Assembly: GCF_918731615.1 (NCBI RefSeq)
Contig: NZ_OU957226.1
Span: 1,488,001 to 1,552,000, forward strand
Direction: 5' to 3'
Length of the DNA: 64,000 bases
Source of the DNA: Flavobacterium sp. CECT 9288
GTDB lineage: Bacteria; Bacteroidota; Bacteroidia; Flavobacteriales; Flavobacteriaceae
The notes beneath the pieces are model-generated. The model searched no databases. It was not told where the DNA came from and saw only the letters and a list, made by a program, of their open reading frames with translations. Made by a program: the position numbers and the translations under genes. This document shows positions 33,511-42,644 of the stretch, in pieces. Within the stretch, counting starts at the first letter, position 1. Each line of letters starts with the position of its first letter.

Positions 33511-34092
33511 CTATAAGTTGTTTTTGTGATTTCCAATTTCTTCAATTGGACTTCTCCTTTTATCTTTTAATTTTTTAAAATGTGAAGGAGATAAGCCTGT
33601 CACTTTTTTAAACTGGCTCGAAAGATGGGCTACACTACTGTAATTCATTTTCCAAGCAATTTCAGTAATGTTTAATTCTCCGTAAATTATAAGCTCTTTA
33701 ATGCGCTCAGTTTTATGTGAAATAATAAATTGTTCAATAGTAGTACCTTGAACCTCAGAAAACAAATTTGATAAATAGGTGTAATCATGGTTTAACTGCT
33801 GACTTAAATAATCTGAAAAGTTAATTTTAATGACTTCAGTTGAGTGGTGTACCATCTGAATAATGACATTTTTTATTTTTTCTATCAACATAGATTTTTT
33901 ATCATCCATCAACTCAAGCCCTGAATCAAGAAGTGCAGCTTTTAAGATTTGTCTTTGCTCCATAGATAAGTTTTCCATGATTTCGACTTCTCCTAAATCA
34001 ACAACCACAAAATGGAGTTTCAGCTTTTTTAACTCTTCTTTGACAGCAATTTTACAACGATTGCTCACCATGTATTTAATGTATAGTTTCAA
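33511..34092 (-). CDS. AraC-family transcriptional regulator
   Basis: 193 residues. The C-terminal double helix-turn-helix is clear: YTYLSNLFSEVQGTTIEQFI, then ELNITEIAWKMNYSSVAHLSSQFKKVTGLSPSHFK. The N-terminal part (about 1-90) is a short domain beginning MKLYIKYMVSNRCK; this start uses TTG, with an in-frame ATG seven codons later at 34071 as the alternative. It is the first gene of a three-gene operon with the hybrid kinase and receiver, and is a natural candidate for controlling the neighbouring stress genes. Confidence 0.88.
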   Translation of the reverse strand: MKLYIKYMVSNRCKIAVKEELKKLKLHFVVVDLGEVEIMENLSMEQRQILKAALLDSGLELMDDKKSMLIEKIKNVIIQMVHHSTEVIKINFSDYLSQQLNHDYTYLSNLFSEVQGTTIEQFIISHKTERIKELIIYGELNITEIAWKMNYSSVAHLSSQFKKVTGLSPSHFKKLKDKRRSPIEEIGNHKNNL

Positions 34093-34453
34093 ATAAATTT
34101 ATTTAATGTTGTGTTTGTAACGTGTTTAATATATGTAAGTTACGTTATTTAATTTAAAGGTGCTTCCAAATGAATTTAATTTTCACAAAAACTAATTATT
34201 TATAAAATTAATTTTAGAGACGTTTAAAAAATAGTAAAATACAATTATCGAAATAATACAATCAAATATTTTGTTCGTTTTTTCGATACTGTAAAATTAT
34301 ACTAAGTCAACATTTTATTTGTTATATAATTAAATTGAAAACTTGTAAAATAATTTAGGTTAAATATTTCAGGAAAATAGAAAATAGCTCTTGATTTTGA
34401 GTTTATTACAAGGTAAATATATTAAATGGGAAACTTAGAAATTAAATGAGTGA
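34093..34453. other. Regulatory gap upstream of the AraC/kinase operon
   Basis: Very AT-rich, no gene seen. Close to the regulator lie GTAAC (34117-34121) and GTTAC (34139-34143), an inverted pair separated by 17 bases. The same core GTAAC occurs in the -33 region of two stress promoters of the island. It may be a binding site for the AraC protein. Confidence 0.35.
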
Positions 34454-34933
34454 TTAATTTATACTAATTTCATCTTTCCAGTCTAATGATTTTATGGAGG
34501 AAACCTTATTAGTAGATGTCATTGTGACTCTCAATTCTTTATTGGCGACATTTTTAGAATAAAGTGCTTTGTATCTAAAAATAATGGAATTATCGCTTTT
34601 AATTGCGTAGGCCTCTATCAGTTTTAAATCCTCAAATGTGCCGTAATATTGTCTAAATCGTTGACATGTTTTAGTAAGTCTTTCTTGTGTGGTATTTTGA
34701 ATCACTGATGATGTTGCTTCATCAGCCGTAAAAGGTTTGAATTTAGAAGTGTTACACGTCATTAAAACACGTTTACCTAGTTCATAGGCCTTGTTCTTTT
34801 GAATATCACTGATTTCACCTACAGCTATTTTTATTGTATTCGTTGCTATTTTGGGATTCATTGTTATGCCTTTAGTGGTTTTACAACCAATAATAACCAA
34901 TAAGATAGCTGTAAGTAAAATTAATTTTTTCAT
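34454..34933 (-). CDS. Hypothetical lipoprotein
   Basis: 159 residues with a lipoprotein signal ending VIIGC (lipidated Cys17). The mature part includes EISDIQKNKAYELGKRVLMTCNTSKFKPF and TQERLTKTCQRFRQYYGTFEDLKLIEAY, with a beta-rich end. It resembles small DUF-type NTF2-like lipoproteins, but I cannot name the family. It is two bases downstream of the M23 peptidase gene and is probably co-expressed. Confidence 0.7.
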   Translation of the reverse strand: MKKLILLTAILLVIIGCKTTKGITMNPKIATNTIKIAVGEISDIQKNKAYELGKRVLMTCNTSKFKPFTADEATSSVIQNTTQERLTKTCQRFRQYYGTFEDLKLIEAYAIKSDNSIIFRYKALYSKNVANKELRVTMTSTNKVSSIKSLDWKDEISIN

Positions 34934-34935
34934 AT

Positions 34936-35622
34936 TTATATTTTAAGTAATAGGTTAGGATCGGGACAATTTTCAAGATAAAAATCTAAATCTTTTTTAC
35001 TACAAACTCCTGGATAATCTCCATGCTTTCCTTGTATGTTTTTTATAATTTGAAAGTGTAGGTGAGGGGCATAATCTCCGTTTACAGCTGCTTCTCCAAG
35101 TGTAGCTAGCAACTGACCTTTTGCAAAGAAATCACCAACAGCAATATTTTTTAAACTATCTAAAGATAAATGTCCGTAAAGGGTGTAAAACAGATGTTCC
35201 TCAATGGTGTGCTCTAAAATTATTGTAGGACCGTAATCACCCAAACCAGTATTGTAATTAAAACTATGAATGGTACCGTCAAGAGCCGCTAATACTGACG
35301 TTCCTGCTTTTATCCATAAGTCTAGTCCTAAGTGAATGTTCCTTTCTTCAATATTAGGATCATTAAATATACCACTACGCTTATACAAATCTCTAGTTTC
35401 ATTGTAACCTCCATAAGCTACTTTAGCATTTTTTTCTAATAAATAGTTGTCTATGTAATGCTCAAATTCGGGGGCATTTTTCAATTGTAGGTTTTGAAAA
35501 TGAGTATTGTGTACTGATAAATCCAGTGGAATATAATCACTATATGAAATTGTATTATCAATTACTTTACAATCATGAATGTTTTTTAGTATGTTTTCTA
35601 GCGGTTGCATAATTTTTTTCAT
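34936..35622 (-). CDS. M23-family peptidoglycan endopeptidase (cytosolic-looking)
   Basis: 228 residues. The LytM/M23 zinc ligands are present as HLGLDLWIKAGT (His and Asp), GHLS, and HLHFQI. The segment LGDYGPTIILEH...YTLYGHLSL...AKGQLLATLGEAAVNGDYAPHLHF follows the family. No signal peptide or membrane anchor is visible, which is unusual for a cell-wall hydrolase; the first 60 residues are a non-conserved helical region. Bacteroidota have many such signal-less members, often annotated as peptidase M23. Confidence 0.85.
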   Translation of the reverse strand: MKKIMQPLENILKNIHDCKVIDNTISYSDYIPLDLSVHNTHFQNLQLKNAPEFEHYIDNYLLEKNAKVAYGGYNETRDLYKRSGIFNDPNIEERNIHLGLDLWIKAGTSVLAALDGTIHSFNYNTGLGDYGPTIILEHTIEEHLFYTLYGHLSLDSLKNIAVGDFFAKGQLLATLGEAAVNGDYAPHLHFQIIKNIQGKHGDYPGVCSKKDLDFYLENCPDPNLLLKI

Positions 35623-35634
35623 TAAAAATATAAA

Positions 35635-35669
35635 ATAATGCCAATATAGCCCCGCTATATTGGCATTAT
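35635..35669. terminator. 16-bp perfect hairpin between M23 and ABM genes
   Basis: The arms ATAATGCCAATATAGC and GCTATATTGGCATTAT flank CCC. Minus-strand sequence after it is T-rich (TTTATATTTTT), so it can end the ABM-domain gene. Confidence 0.65.
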
Positions 35670-35717
35670 AACAATTAATTAAGATGTTTTCTTAAATACA
35701 ATATGTTTTAGAGGTAC

Positions 35718-35909
35718 TTATTTTACAGCAAGTAAGTCTACAAATTCAATTACAGGATCTTTTGATAAAAGTGTTCCTGCATTTACCATTAAAGCTTCGG
35801 CTATTTTACCTGCCAAATGTGCTTTCCGACCTTCTTCCGTTTCAAAAGTGTCAAAAATTCCAAATGTTGATGTTCCTATTTGCCATCCATACCAATTATA
35901 TTTTATCAT
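35718..35909 (-). CDS. Short antibiotic-biosynthesis-monooxygenase (ABM) domain protein, N-terminally truncated
   Basis: 63 residues. IKYNWYGWQIGTSTFGIFDT, FETEEGRKAHLAGKIAEALM and PVIEFVDLLAVK match the C-terminal two thirds of dimeric alpha/beta-barrel ABM proteins, whose usual length is about 95-100 residues. The missing first beta-strand and helix were not found upstream in any frame. It may be a decayed gene or a minimal variant. Full-length relatives oxidise quinol-type substrates without a cofactor. Confidence 0.7.
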   Translation of the reverse strand: MIKYNWYGWQIGTSTFGIFDTFETEEGRKAHLAGKIAEALMVNAGTLLSKDPVIEFVDLLAVK

Positions 35910-36002
35910 AATTATTTTACTCGTAGTAAAAATAATTAAATGGGAAGTTGTACGGTAGAGTTTAACTTTTGTTGAGGATTGTTTTTTAGAAAATTAAGTG
36001 AC

Positions 36003-36034
36003 AAAAAAAAACCAATCTGATTTAGATTGGTTTT
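36003..36034 (-). terminator. Intrinsic terminator of the E1 dehydrogenase gene
   Basis: An 11-bp stem (AAAACCAATCT and complement) with a five-base loop, followed by Ts on the minus strand. Confidence 0.88.
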
Positions 36035-36052
36035 AAAATTATTTTAAAAAAA

Positions 36053-38461
36053 TTAATACAATGAAGGAAATTTTAATGGATTTACTTCGTGCATCATATC
36101 ATAAACTTTTTCATAAATATCCTCAGCCGATGGTTTAGAGAAATAATCGCCATCAGTACCATAAGCGGGTCTGTGGGCTTTTGCAGTTAAAGTTTGCGGT
36201 TTACTGTCAAGGTGTTCATAAGCATTTTGTTCCTCAAGAATTTGTTGCATGATATAAGCCGAAGCTCCTCCTGGAACATCCTCATCAATTACTAGCAAAC
36301 GATTTGTTTTTGCAATACTTTTGATAATGTCTTTATTGATATCGAATGGTAAAAGTGCTTGTAAATCAATAACTTCGCAATCAATACCAACTTCTTGTAA
36401 TTCTATTGCAGCTTGTTGTACGAGTCTCAACGTAGAACCATAAGAAACAAGTGTGATGTCGTTTCCTTGTTTGAGGGTTTCAATTACACCTATTGGAGTT
36501 TTGAATTCTCCATAGTTCAAAGGCATTTTTTCTTTCAATCGGTATCCGTTCAAGCATTCAATTACTAGAGCTGGTTCGTCACATTCTAATAAGCTGTTAT
36601 AAAATCCGGCAGCTTGAGTCATGTTTCTAGGTACCAAAACATGAATACCACGCACTGCATTGATGATCATTCCCATTGGTGAACCTGAATGCCAAATTCC
36701 TTCCAGACGGTGACCGCGTGTACGAATAATTAGTGGCGCTTTTTGTTTTCCTACTGTTCTATATTGTAAAGTAGCTAAATCATCACTCATGATTTGAATC
36801 GCATACAATAAATAATCTAAATACTGAATTTCAGCAATAGGACGTAAGCCTCTCAAGGCAAGACCTATTCCTTGTCCTAAAATAGTAGCTTCTCTAATTC
36901 CTACGTCAGCTACTCTTAGTTCTCCATACTTTTCTTGCATTCCTTCGAGACCTTGGTTTACATCGCCAATTGCTCCAGCATCTTCACCAAATATCAATGT
37001 TTCAGGATATTTAGTAAAAATAGCATCAAAGTTATCACGCAAAATCATTCTTCCATCAGTATCTTCTTTTGCATCATCTGCATAAGTAGGTAATGCTATT
37101 TTTGATGAAAATATATTTTCCTTTGTTTCAGAAAATAAATTGCTACTGAAGTTTATCTGCTCTTTCTTAATGTAGTTTGTGATCCACTGTGAAAGCTCAT
37201 TTTTTCCAGATTCGTTCAAAATTAATCGCAGTACTTTTCGAGCTACAACCAAGATTTCTTTTTTAAGAGGAGATTTTATACCACTTAGTTCGCCTACATA
37301 CTGCATGATGCGCTCATGGTGAGCACTAGTACTTGCAATTTTTTGCAATAGTGCTATTAAGTCTTTTTGATCTTCAATTATAGGCTCAAGAAAAGCTGTC
37401 CAAGCTGCCTTTTTACCTTCTAAAACCTCTTTTTTTGCTTGAGCATCAATAGCATCAATTTCTTCGGGAGAGGCAATGTTTATGGCTATCATCCATAACT
37501 TCATTTGTCTGATACAGTCAAATTCTCTTTCCCAAGCTAATCGATCTGCATTTTTATAACGCTCATGTGATCCAGAACTCGAGTGTCCTTGAGGTTGTGT
37601 TAGCTCATTTACATGAATTAATACGGGTACATGATTTTCACGAGCTATTGTAGCTGCTTTTTCATAAGTAGTAATCAAATCAGCATAATCCCAACCTTTT
37701 ACTCTATAGATTTCATACCCATTAGTATCTGCTTCTTTTTGATAACCTTTTAAGATTTCAGAAATATTCTCTTTTGTAGTTTGATGTCTAGCATGAACCG
37801 AAATTCCGTACTCATCATCCCAAACACTCATCACCATTGGTACTTGTAAAACACCTGCTGCGTTGATTGTTTCAAAAAATAATCCTTCAGATGTACTTGC
37901 ATTACCTATAGTTCCCCAAGCAATTTCATTTCCTTGGTTAGAAAAATTTGCCGCATTAGGAATGCCTGATACCTGTCTGTAAATCTTAGAGGCTTGAGCA
38001 AGTCCTAACAAACGTGGCATTTGGCCTGCAGTAGGAGATATATCTGAACTTGAATTTTTTTGTTTTGTTAAGTCTTTCCATGATCCATCTTCATTGAGAC
38101 TGTGCGTAGCAAAATGTCCACCCATTTGTCTTCCGGCCGACATTGGATCGTGTTTGATATCGGTATGACCGTACAGTCCAGCAAAAAACTGTTGAATTGT
38201 AAGTTCACCTATTGCCATCATAAAGGTTTGATCACGGTAATACCCAGATCTAAAATCGCCGTTTTTGAAAGCTTTGGCCATAGCCAATTGGGGAACTTCT
38301 TTACCATCACCAAAAATTCCAAACTTGGCCTTTCCTGTTAATACTTCTTTTCGTCCTAATAAACTGCACTCACGGCTTATTATTGCTGTGGTATAGTCTT
38401 TCAAAACTTCGATTTTGAAATCTTCAAATGTCAATGCAGAATTGGTTTTTTCTTTTATCAT
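36053..38461 (-). CDS. Branched-chain/2-oxoacid dehydrogenase E1 component, alpha and beta fused
   Basis: 802 residues, an in-frame fusion of E1 alpha (about 1-400) and E1 beta (about 460-802), a common arrangement in Bacteroidota. Alpha landmarks are the DQTFMMAIGELTIQQFFAGL region, MSAGRQMGGHFATH, and the ThDP/Mg segment GNASTSEGLFFET...WDDEYGISVHAR. Beta landmarks are VFGEDAGAIGDVNQG-like sequence (IFGEDAGAIG), EATILGQGIGLALRG and VVIDEDVPGGAS-type (LLVIDEDVPGGAS). It decarboxylates 2-oxoisovalerate-type acids for branched-chain fatty acid precursors. The E2 and E3 genes are not nearby. A TAAATTTG box precedes it. Confidence 0.92.
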   Translation of the reverse strand: MIKEKTNSALTFEDFKIEVLKDYTTAIISRECSLLGRKEVLTGKAKFGIFGDGKEVPQLAMAKAFKNGDFRSGYYRDQTFMMAIGELTIQQFFAGLYGHTDIKHDPMSAGRQMGGHFATHSLNEDGSWKDLTKQKNSSSDISPTAGQMPRLLGLAQASKIYRQVSGIPNAANFSNQGNEIAWGTIGNASTSEGLFFETINAAGVLQVPMVMSVWDDEYGISVHARHQTTKENISEILKGYQKEADTNGYEIYRVKGWDYADLITTYEKAATIARENHVPVLIHVNELTQPQGHSSSGSHERYKNADRLAWEREFDCIRQMKLWMIAINIASPEEIDAIDAQAKKEVLEGKKAAWTAFLEPIIEDQKDLIALLQKIASTSAHHERIMQYVGELSGIKSPLKKEILVVARKVLRLILNESGKNELSQWITNYIKKEQINFSSNLFSETKENIFSSKIALPTYADDAKEDTDGRMILRDNFDAIFTKYPETLIFGEDAGAIGDVNQGLEGMQEKYGELRVADVGIREATILGQGIGLALRGLRPIAEIQYLDYLLYAIQIMSDDLATLQYRTVGKQKAPLIIRTRGHRLEGIWHSGSPMGMIINAVRGIHVLVPRNMTQAAGFYNSLLECDEPALVIECLNGYRLKEKMPLNYGEFKTPIGVIETLKQGNDITLVSYGSTLRLVQQAAIELQEVGIDCEVIDLQALLPFDINKDIIKSIAKTNRLLVIDEDVPGGASAYIMQQILEEQNAYEHLDSKPQTLTAKAHRPAYGTDGDYFSKPSAEDIYEKVYDMMHEVNPLKFPSLY

Positions 38462-38486
38462 AATAGAAAAGTATAACTTTATGCTG

Positions 38487-38494
38487 CAAATTTA
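38487..38494 (-). promoter_or_regulatory. -7 box (TAAATTTG) of the E1 dehydrogenase gene
   Basis: An exact consensus match on the minus strand, 25 bp before the start codon. Confidence 0.55.
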
Positions 38495-38647
38495 CTTAAA
38501 AACAACCTATTATCATAGCACATTGAAAAAAATAGAATTTAATTTTCACAATTTATTCTAAGTAAAAGAACTTTATTTTTTTATTATGTGTAATTTTATC
38601 AGTAAATATTTGATAATAATTCAATAATTTGACAATATCTCTTCCGT

Positions 38648-41473
38648 TTAGAACCACTTTCGATTAAAAAGGTTGATTAATGTTTTAGGTGAAAAAGTTA
38701 CTATAAAGCGTATTTTTTCGTTGTACTTATCCTGAGAAATTTCCCAACCATTGTTAGAATAAACAGGAAAGTACAGTTCAAAGTAGTCGGTTACTAGATT
38801 TAAGCGTATACCGCTATCGTATACAAAACGCTCTTTTGAACCATTATTTTTCATAAATCCTATATCTCCATACAATTCAATCCAGTTCCAAATACTATAG
38901 CTAGCATTTAGACTAGTCAACCACCTGTTTGCAAATGGAGTGTCTATTTTTGATTTAAAACCACCCTCGGCAATGATGTATTGCTGACTAAAAATACCAC
39001 TGTTTTCTGATCTACCAATGTAGCCGTAATCAAATAAATAATCAGTTGGACGGTCTAATGCAAAACTAAAAAAGTCAGATTGGGTTTTGTTGTATAAAAA
39101 ACTTCCTGCGTAGAAACGCAAATTAAGTTGCCGGTTGTTTTCAAAAAGTTTTCTAAATTCCATTTCGGCTGTTAGTTTACTAAATTGACTTGCTATTTGT
39201 AAATCAGTTGTAAAATTGACGTGATTGGTAACTTCAGTTTTAGTATTGATATAGCGAGCATCAAAAACAGAATAGTTATTAGTTGTATTATCGGTTACAA
39301 AAGCGCTTTCTTCTCTATTCACTATGACTTGCCTTAGCAATATCAATTGTTTTCTATTATCTCTAAAATTAGGTTCACGAATACGAAATTGAATAGATGG
39401 ATTTAGCCTTAAATACGCTGCGTCTTGTGCATAATTAAAGTAATTAGCACTTATGCCGTAACGAATATTATACAAAGAACTTGTTCGAATGTTTTGATTT
39501 ACAACAAATGCCGCTGATCCTGAAACATTTTGTGATCGAGTAGAGTAGGATGGATTTACATCAAAAAGGAAAGGTTTATCCAGAATAGTTTTGTTGTGCA
39601 ATCTAATTCCAGGTGTAAGGCCATCGTATAAATTATAGTAAATAGAAGGGACGTACAAAATTTGATTGTAATACGGATCTTCAAGATCTTTCATAAAAAC
39701 AAATTTAATAGGTCTGTTATTTGGGAAAAAACCGTTTAATTTTTTCCAGTTATTCCGCAAGTTAAATTCTGGCACCTCATTTTTTAAGTTCAAAATCAAG
39801 CGATCAATGTTTTTTCTAGGAATGGTAATAGTGCTGTCACAAGCTTCAATATCAAACCATTGTTTAAAAACAGTAGCACCTTTCTTAGTTCCATAAACAG
39901 GTATAGGAATTGCCGTTCCTGTTTTATTCTTTACAGAAAAAGTAATACTATCCTTTGTCTTACTTAGAGTTGTAAATTTGTAATCAATAAGATCTCTAGA
40001 GTTGATCATGGTTGTAAAAAACCAACCTATATCTTTCTTAGTTTTAGATTTTAAAAGCGTTTCAAAATCAGTTCTAGTTGCAAGTGCATTTTGTTTTTTT
40101 GCATACAAATCTTGAATACTTTGGGTCACAATATCTTGTTTAAGATAATCATCAAGAAACCTAATACTTAATCCAGCTTTGTATTTATTAGCAATTTGTT
40201 CATTAAATTTAATTAAATTATTTTTTGATTCAGCTAGAGGTTGATCCAGATTTTTACGAGCCATTAACATATAAAAATAGCTGTACTGGTCATTAAAACC
40301 AATATTTGCAATATTAAAATTGCGCAATAGTTTAAATCTGGCTAGGTTGCCAATCATTTTTGTGTTAGGATAATTTTGGTCAATATATTGCATCATAGCA
40401 TAAACCTGAATCCCATCATAAATCCAATTTTCTTTCCTAGGGTCAAGGTGTAAACTTGTTTTAAGAAAAGAATTCAAGTATGTTTTTAAAAACTTAATTT
40501 CATAAAGAAACTCTTCAGGAAATGGGCTTAAAAAAGAGGGTAATTGGTTTAAACCATAAAACGGATTTTTATCATAATCATTTTGTGAAACAATGATTTT
40601 TTCATGAGGATATTTCCCAATAAGTGTATGCGTATAATTGACTACTTTATCAATAATCATTGCTTTTTGAATATCGTCTAATTTAGTATTTTTGAGATCA
40701 GTAACAACATCTACAATATTATTCTTATAACTTATGAATTGAGGCTTTGAGGTAAGTATCAAGCTTACATTTGTCCTATTATTACCTTTCAAAAGATGTG
40801 TTGTAATACCACCATTTGCAGTAAGTTCCTGTGAATTTAAGTCAGTAGAAAGGATTTTTGTACTTGGAATAGTCAGTAAAATTTCCATGCTTGTAATTCC
40901 GTTTGCACTATCATCAAGATTGTTGTTGCTGTAAAGTGCAAAGTTGTTATTATCGTAGCGAGCAGGAACTAAGAAACAGTTTTTTAAGTTGTAGTTTTCG
41001 TTATTATCAACACCATAATTTGTGAATTTTGAATTTGGTATTTTTAAGGTGTAGGTAAAACTAAGTTTTACTTTTTGAGCTGGTAATAAAGCGCTAGAAA
41101 GCGTAACAACAACTAAATCTGCGTTTTTTTCAGGTCGGTTCCATTGTAATTCGGTGGTTGTATCTAGTATTTTTAAATTTTGAGTACTTCCACGATCATC
41201 CTCTTTGGCTAGGTGAAAACCTCTATAAAATTCGTCCGAAAAACGTTTGGCTAGAGGAGTAAATTTAGTAGCATATGCATTGTTCCAATCGTTAAAAACT
41301 AAAGATGTAAGCGTATCATTCGACTCATTGTGATACACAAATTCCTGTTCCACGGTGATAGTTTTGCTTTCAGGATGAACAACCGCTTGCATTTTAGTAT
41401 AATGCTGACTGTAATTTTTTTGTATTCCAATAAACAAAAAAAATGTTAACGTAACTCTTATATAGGTTTTCAA
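38648..41473 (-). CDS. M1-aminopeptidase-like protein lacking the zinc motif, with barrel-like C terminus
   Basis: 941 residues, signal peptide to about residue 22. Residues 23-230 look like the N-terminal beta domain of gluzincin M1 peptidases. Residues 240-520 follow the M1 catalytic domain, but the helices that should hold HExxH and the distant Glu read FLYEIKFLKTYLN and ENWIYDGIQVYAMM, so no zinc site is present. From about residue 560 onward the protein is beta-rich with strands such as YNIRYGISANYFNYA and LNLRFYAGSFLYN, and it ends in a terminal Phe (NLFNRKWF), as outer-membrane barrels do. I infer an envelope scaffold or binding protein rather than a peptidase. Confidence 0.75.
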   Translation of the reverse strand: MKTYIRVTLTFFLFIGIQKNYSQHYTKMQAVVHPESKTITVEQEFVYHNESNDTLTSLVFNDWNNAYATKFTPLAKRFSDEFYRGFHLAKEDDRGSTQNLKILDTTTELQWNRPEKNADLVVVTLSSALLPAQKVKLSFTYTLKIPNSKFTNYGVDNNENYNLKNCFLVPARYDNNNFALYSNNNLDDSANGITSMEILLTIPSTKILSTDLNSQELTANGGITTHLLKGNNRTNVSLILTSKPQFISYKNNIVDVVTDLKNTKLDDIQKAMIIDKVVNYTHTLIGKYPHEKIIVSQNDYDKNPFYGLNQLPSFLSPFPEEFLYEIKFLKTYLNSFLKTSLHLDPRKENWIYDGIQVYAMMQYIDQNYPNTKMIGNLARFKLLRNFNIANIGFNDQYSYFYMLMARKNLDQPLAESKNNLIKFNEQIANKYKAGLSIRFLDDYLKQDIVTQSIQDLYAKKQNALATRTDFETLLKSKTKKDIGWFFTTMINSRDLIDYKFTTLSKTKDSITFSVKNKTGTAIPIPVYGTKKGATVFKQWFDIEACDSTITIPRKNIDRLILNLKNEVPEFNLRNNWKKLNGFFPNNRPIKFVFMKDLEDPYYNQILYVPSIYYNLYDGLTPGIRLHNKTILDKPFLFDVNPSYSTRSQNVSGSAAFVVNQNIRTSSLYNIRYGISANYFNYAQDAAYLRLNPSIQFRIREPNFRDNRKQLILLRQVIVNREESAFVTDNTTNNYSVFDARYINTKTEVTNHVNFTTDLQIASQFSKLTAEMEFRKLFENNRQLNLRFYAGSFLYNKTQSDFFSFALDRPTDYLFDYGYIGRSENSGIFSQQYIIAEGGFKSKIDTPFANRWLTSLNASYSIWNWIELYGDIGFMKNNGSKERFVYDSGIRLNLVTDYFELYFPVYSNNGWEISQDKYNEKIRFIVTFSPKTLINLFNRKWF

Positions 41474-41655
41474 ATTTGTACTCCTTTGTTTAAAATTAAT
41501 GCTAATAATAAATCAAGTGCTTTTTGTAAAAAAAGGGTTTAAAAATTTAAGATTCTTTATTAAAATCATTTCTTTTTAAAATAAACCTGCTGCACTCAAA
41601 GGGCTAAATATAAGTATTATTCAATACGAAATTCTTATTTTTTTTAAATTTTGAC

Positions 41656-41687
41656 AAAAAAAAGAAGCTGTTGTGAGCAGCTTCTTT
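41656..41687 (-). terminator. Intrinsic terminator of the LOG-family gene
   Basis: A 10-bp stem (AAAGAAGCTG and complement) with a seven-base loop, followed by Ts on the minus strand. Confidence 0.88.
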
Positions 41688-41693
41688 ATCGTA

Positions 41694-42422
41694 TTAAAAA
41701 TTAGGAGATAAATCGTATTTCTTATAAAAGGCATCAATTACTGCTACAACTTCATCTTCGGTATCTACAATTTTAATTAAGTCTAAATCCCCAGGACTCA
41801 CTGTTTTTTCTTTTTCTACAAGTACGGTTTTTACCCAGTCTAACAATCCTGACCAAAAACTGCTACCTACCAAAATAATTGGGAATTTTCCAATTTTCTT
41901 CGTTTGAATCAGCGTTATAGCTTCAAAAAGTTCGTCTAGTGTTCCAAAACCTCCTGGCATAACTACAAATCCTTGCGAATATTTTACAAACATTACCTTG
42001 CGAACAAAGAAATAATCAAAGTTTAAGTTTTTATCCGTGTCAATATATGGGTTAAAATGTTGCTCAAAAGGCAACTCAATATTCAATCCTACAGAGGTTC
42101 CACCGCCTAAATGCGCACCTTTATTTCCAGCTTCCATAATTCCAGGACCACCGCCAGTAATTACCCCGTAACCCGCTTTACTAATCTTGTAAGCAATTTT
42201 TTCTGCTAATAAATAATTCGGATCCTCTGGTTTGGTTCTCGCCGATCCAAAAATAGACACACAAGGACCTATTCGCCCCATGCTTTCGTACCCATTTACA
42301 AACTCCGACATGATTTTAAAAATTGCCCAGCTGTCGTTAGTACGTATTTCATTCCAATCTTTCTGCTTCAATCGGTCTTGGATTACTTTATCCTCATCAT
42401 TATCAAAATCTTCTAATCTCAT
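41694..42422 (-). CDS. LOG-family (TIGR00730) Rossmann-fold protein, putative nucleotide phosphoribohydrolase
   Basis: 242 residues. The LOG signature PGGFGTLDELFEAIT and the GGGPGIMEAGNKGAHLGGG segment are complete, as is the FGSARTKPEDPNYLLAEKIA start of the Rossmann fold. Family members remove ribose-5-phosphate from nucleotide monophosphates, including cytokinin precursors in plants and pathogens. In Flavobacterium a role in nucleotide salvage is more likely. The gene is monocistronic and lies before a dispersed repeat copy. Confidence 0.9.
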   Translation of the reverse strand: MRLEDFDNDEDKVIQDRLKQKDWNEIRTNDSWAIFKIMSEFVNGYESMGRIGPCVSIFGSARTKPEDPNYLLAEKIAYKISKAGYGVITGGGPGIMEAGNKGAHLGGGTSVGLNIELPFEQHFNPYIDTDKNLNFDYFFVRKVMFVKYSQGFVVMPGGFGTLDELFEAITLIQTKKIGKFPIILVGSSFWSGLLDWVKTVLVEKEKTVSPGDLDLIKIVDTEDEVVAVIDAFYKKYDLSPNF

Positions 42423-42457
42423 ATTCTGTATTTTAATTATCTTTTCTATTTTTTTTC

Positions 42458-42536
42458 AGGAGCTTAATCCTGCTGTACGTTCTATCTTTTTATTTTTAAA
42501 GAAAAAAATAAAAAGGATGCCACTTCCATCAGGGCT
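42458..42536 (-). repeat. Dispersed structured repeat, copy C (minus orientation)
   Basis: Minus-strand reading: TAGCCCTGATGGAAGTGGCA, TCCTTTTTATTTTTTTC, AAAAAGATAGAACGTACAGC, AGGATTAAGCTCCT. The outer parts match copies A and B; the centre is a pure A/T hairpin. It sits between uvrA and the LOG-family gene. Confidence 0.75.
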
Positions 42537-42644
42537 AAAAATCGAGCCTGCTAAAGTAATTCTTTTTTTAAAACTGAAGCGTACTGCTTTTGTAGTTTTT
42601 TTCTAATTTTTTTTAGTCTCATATTCCCCTGCAAAAGAGGTAAA

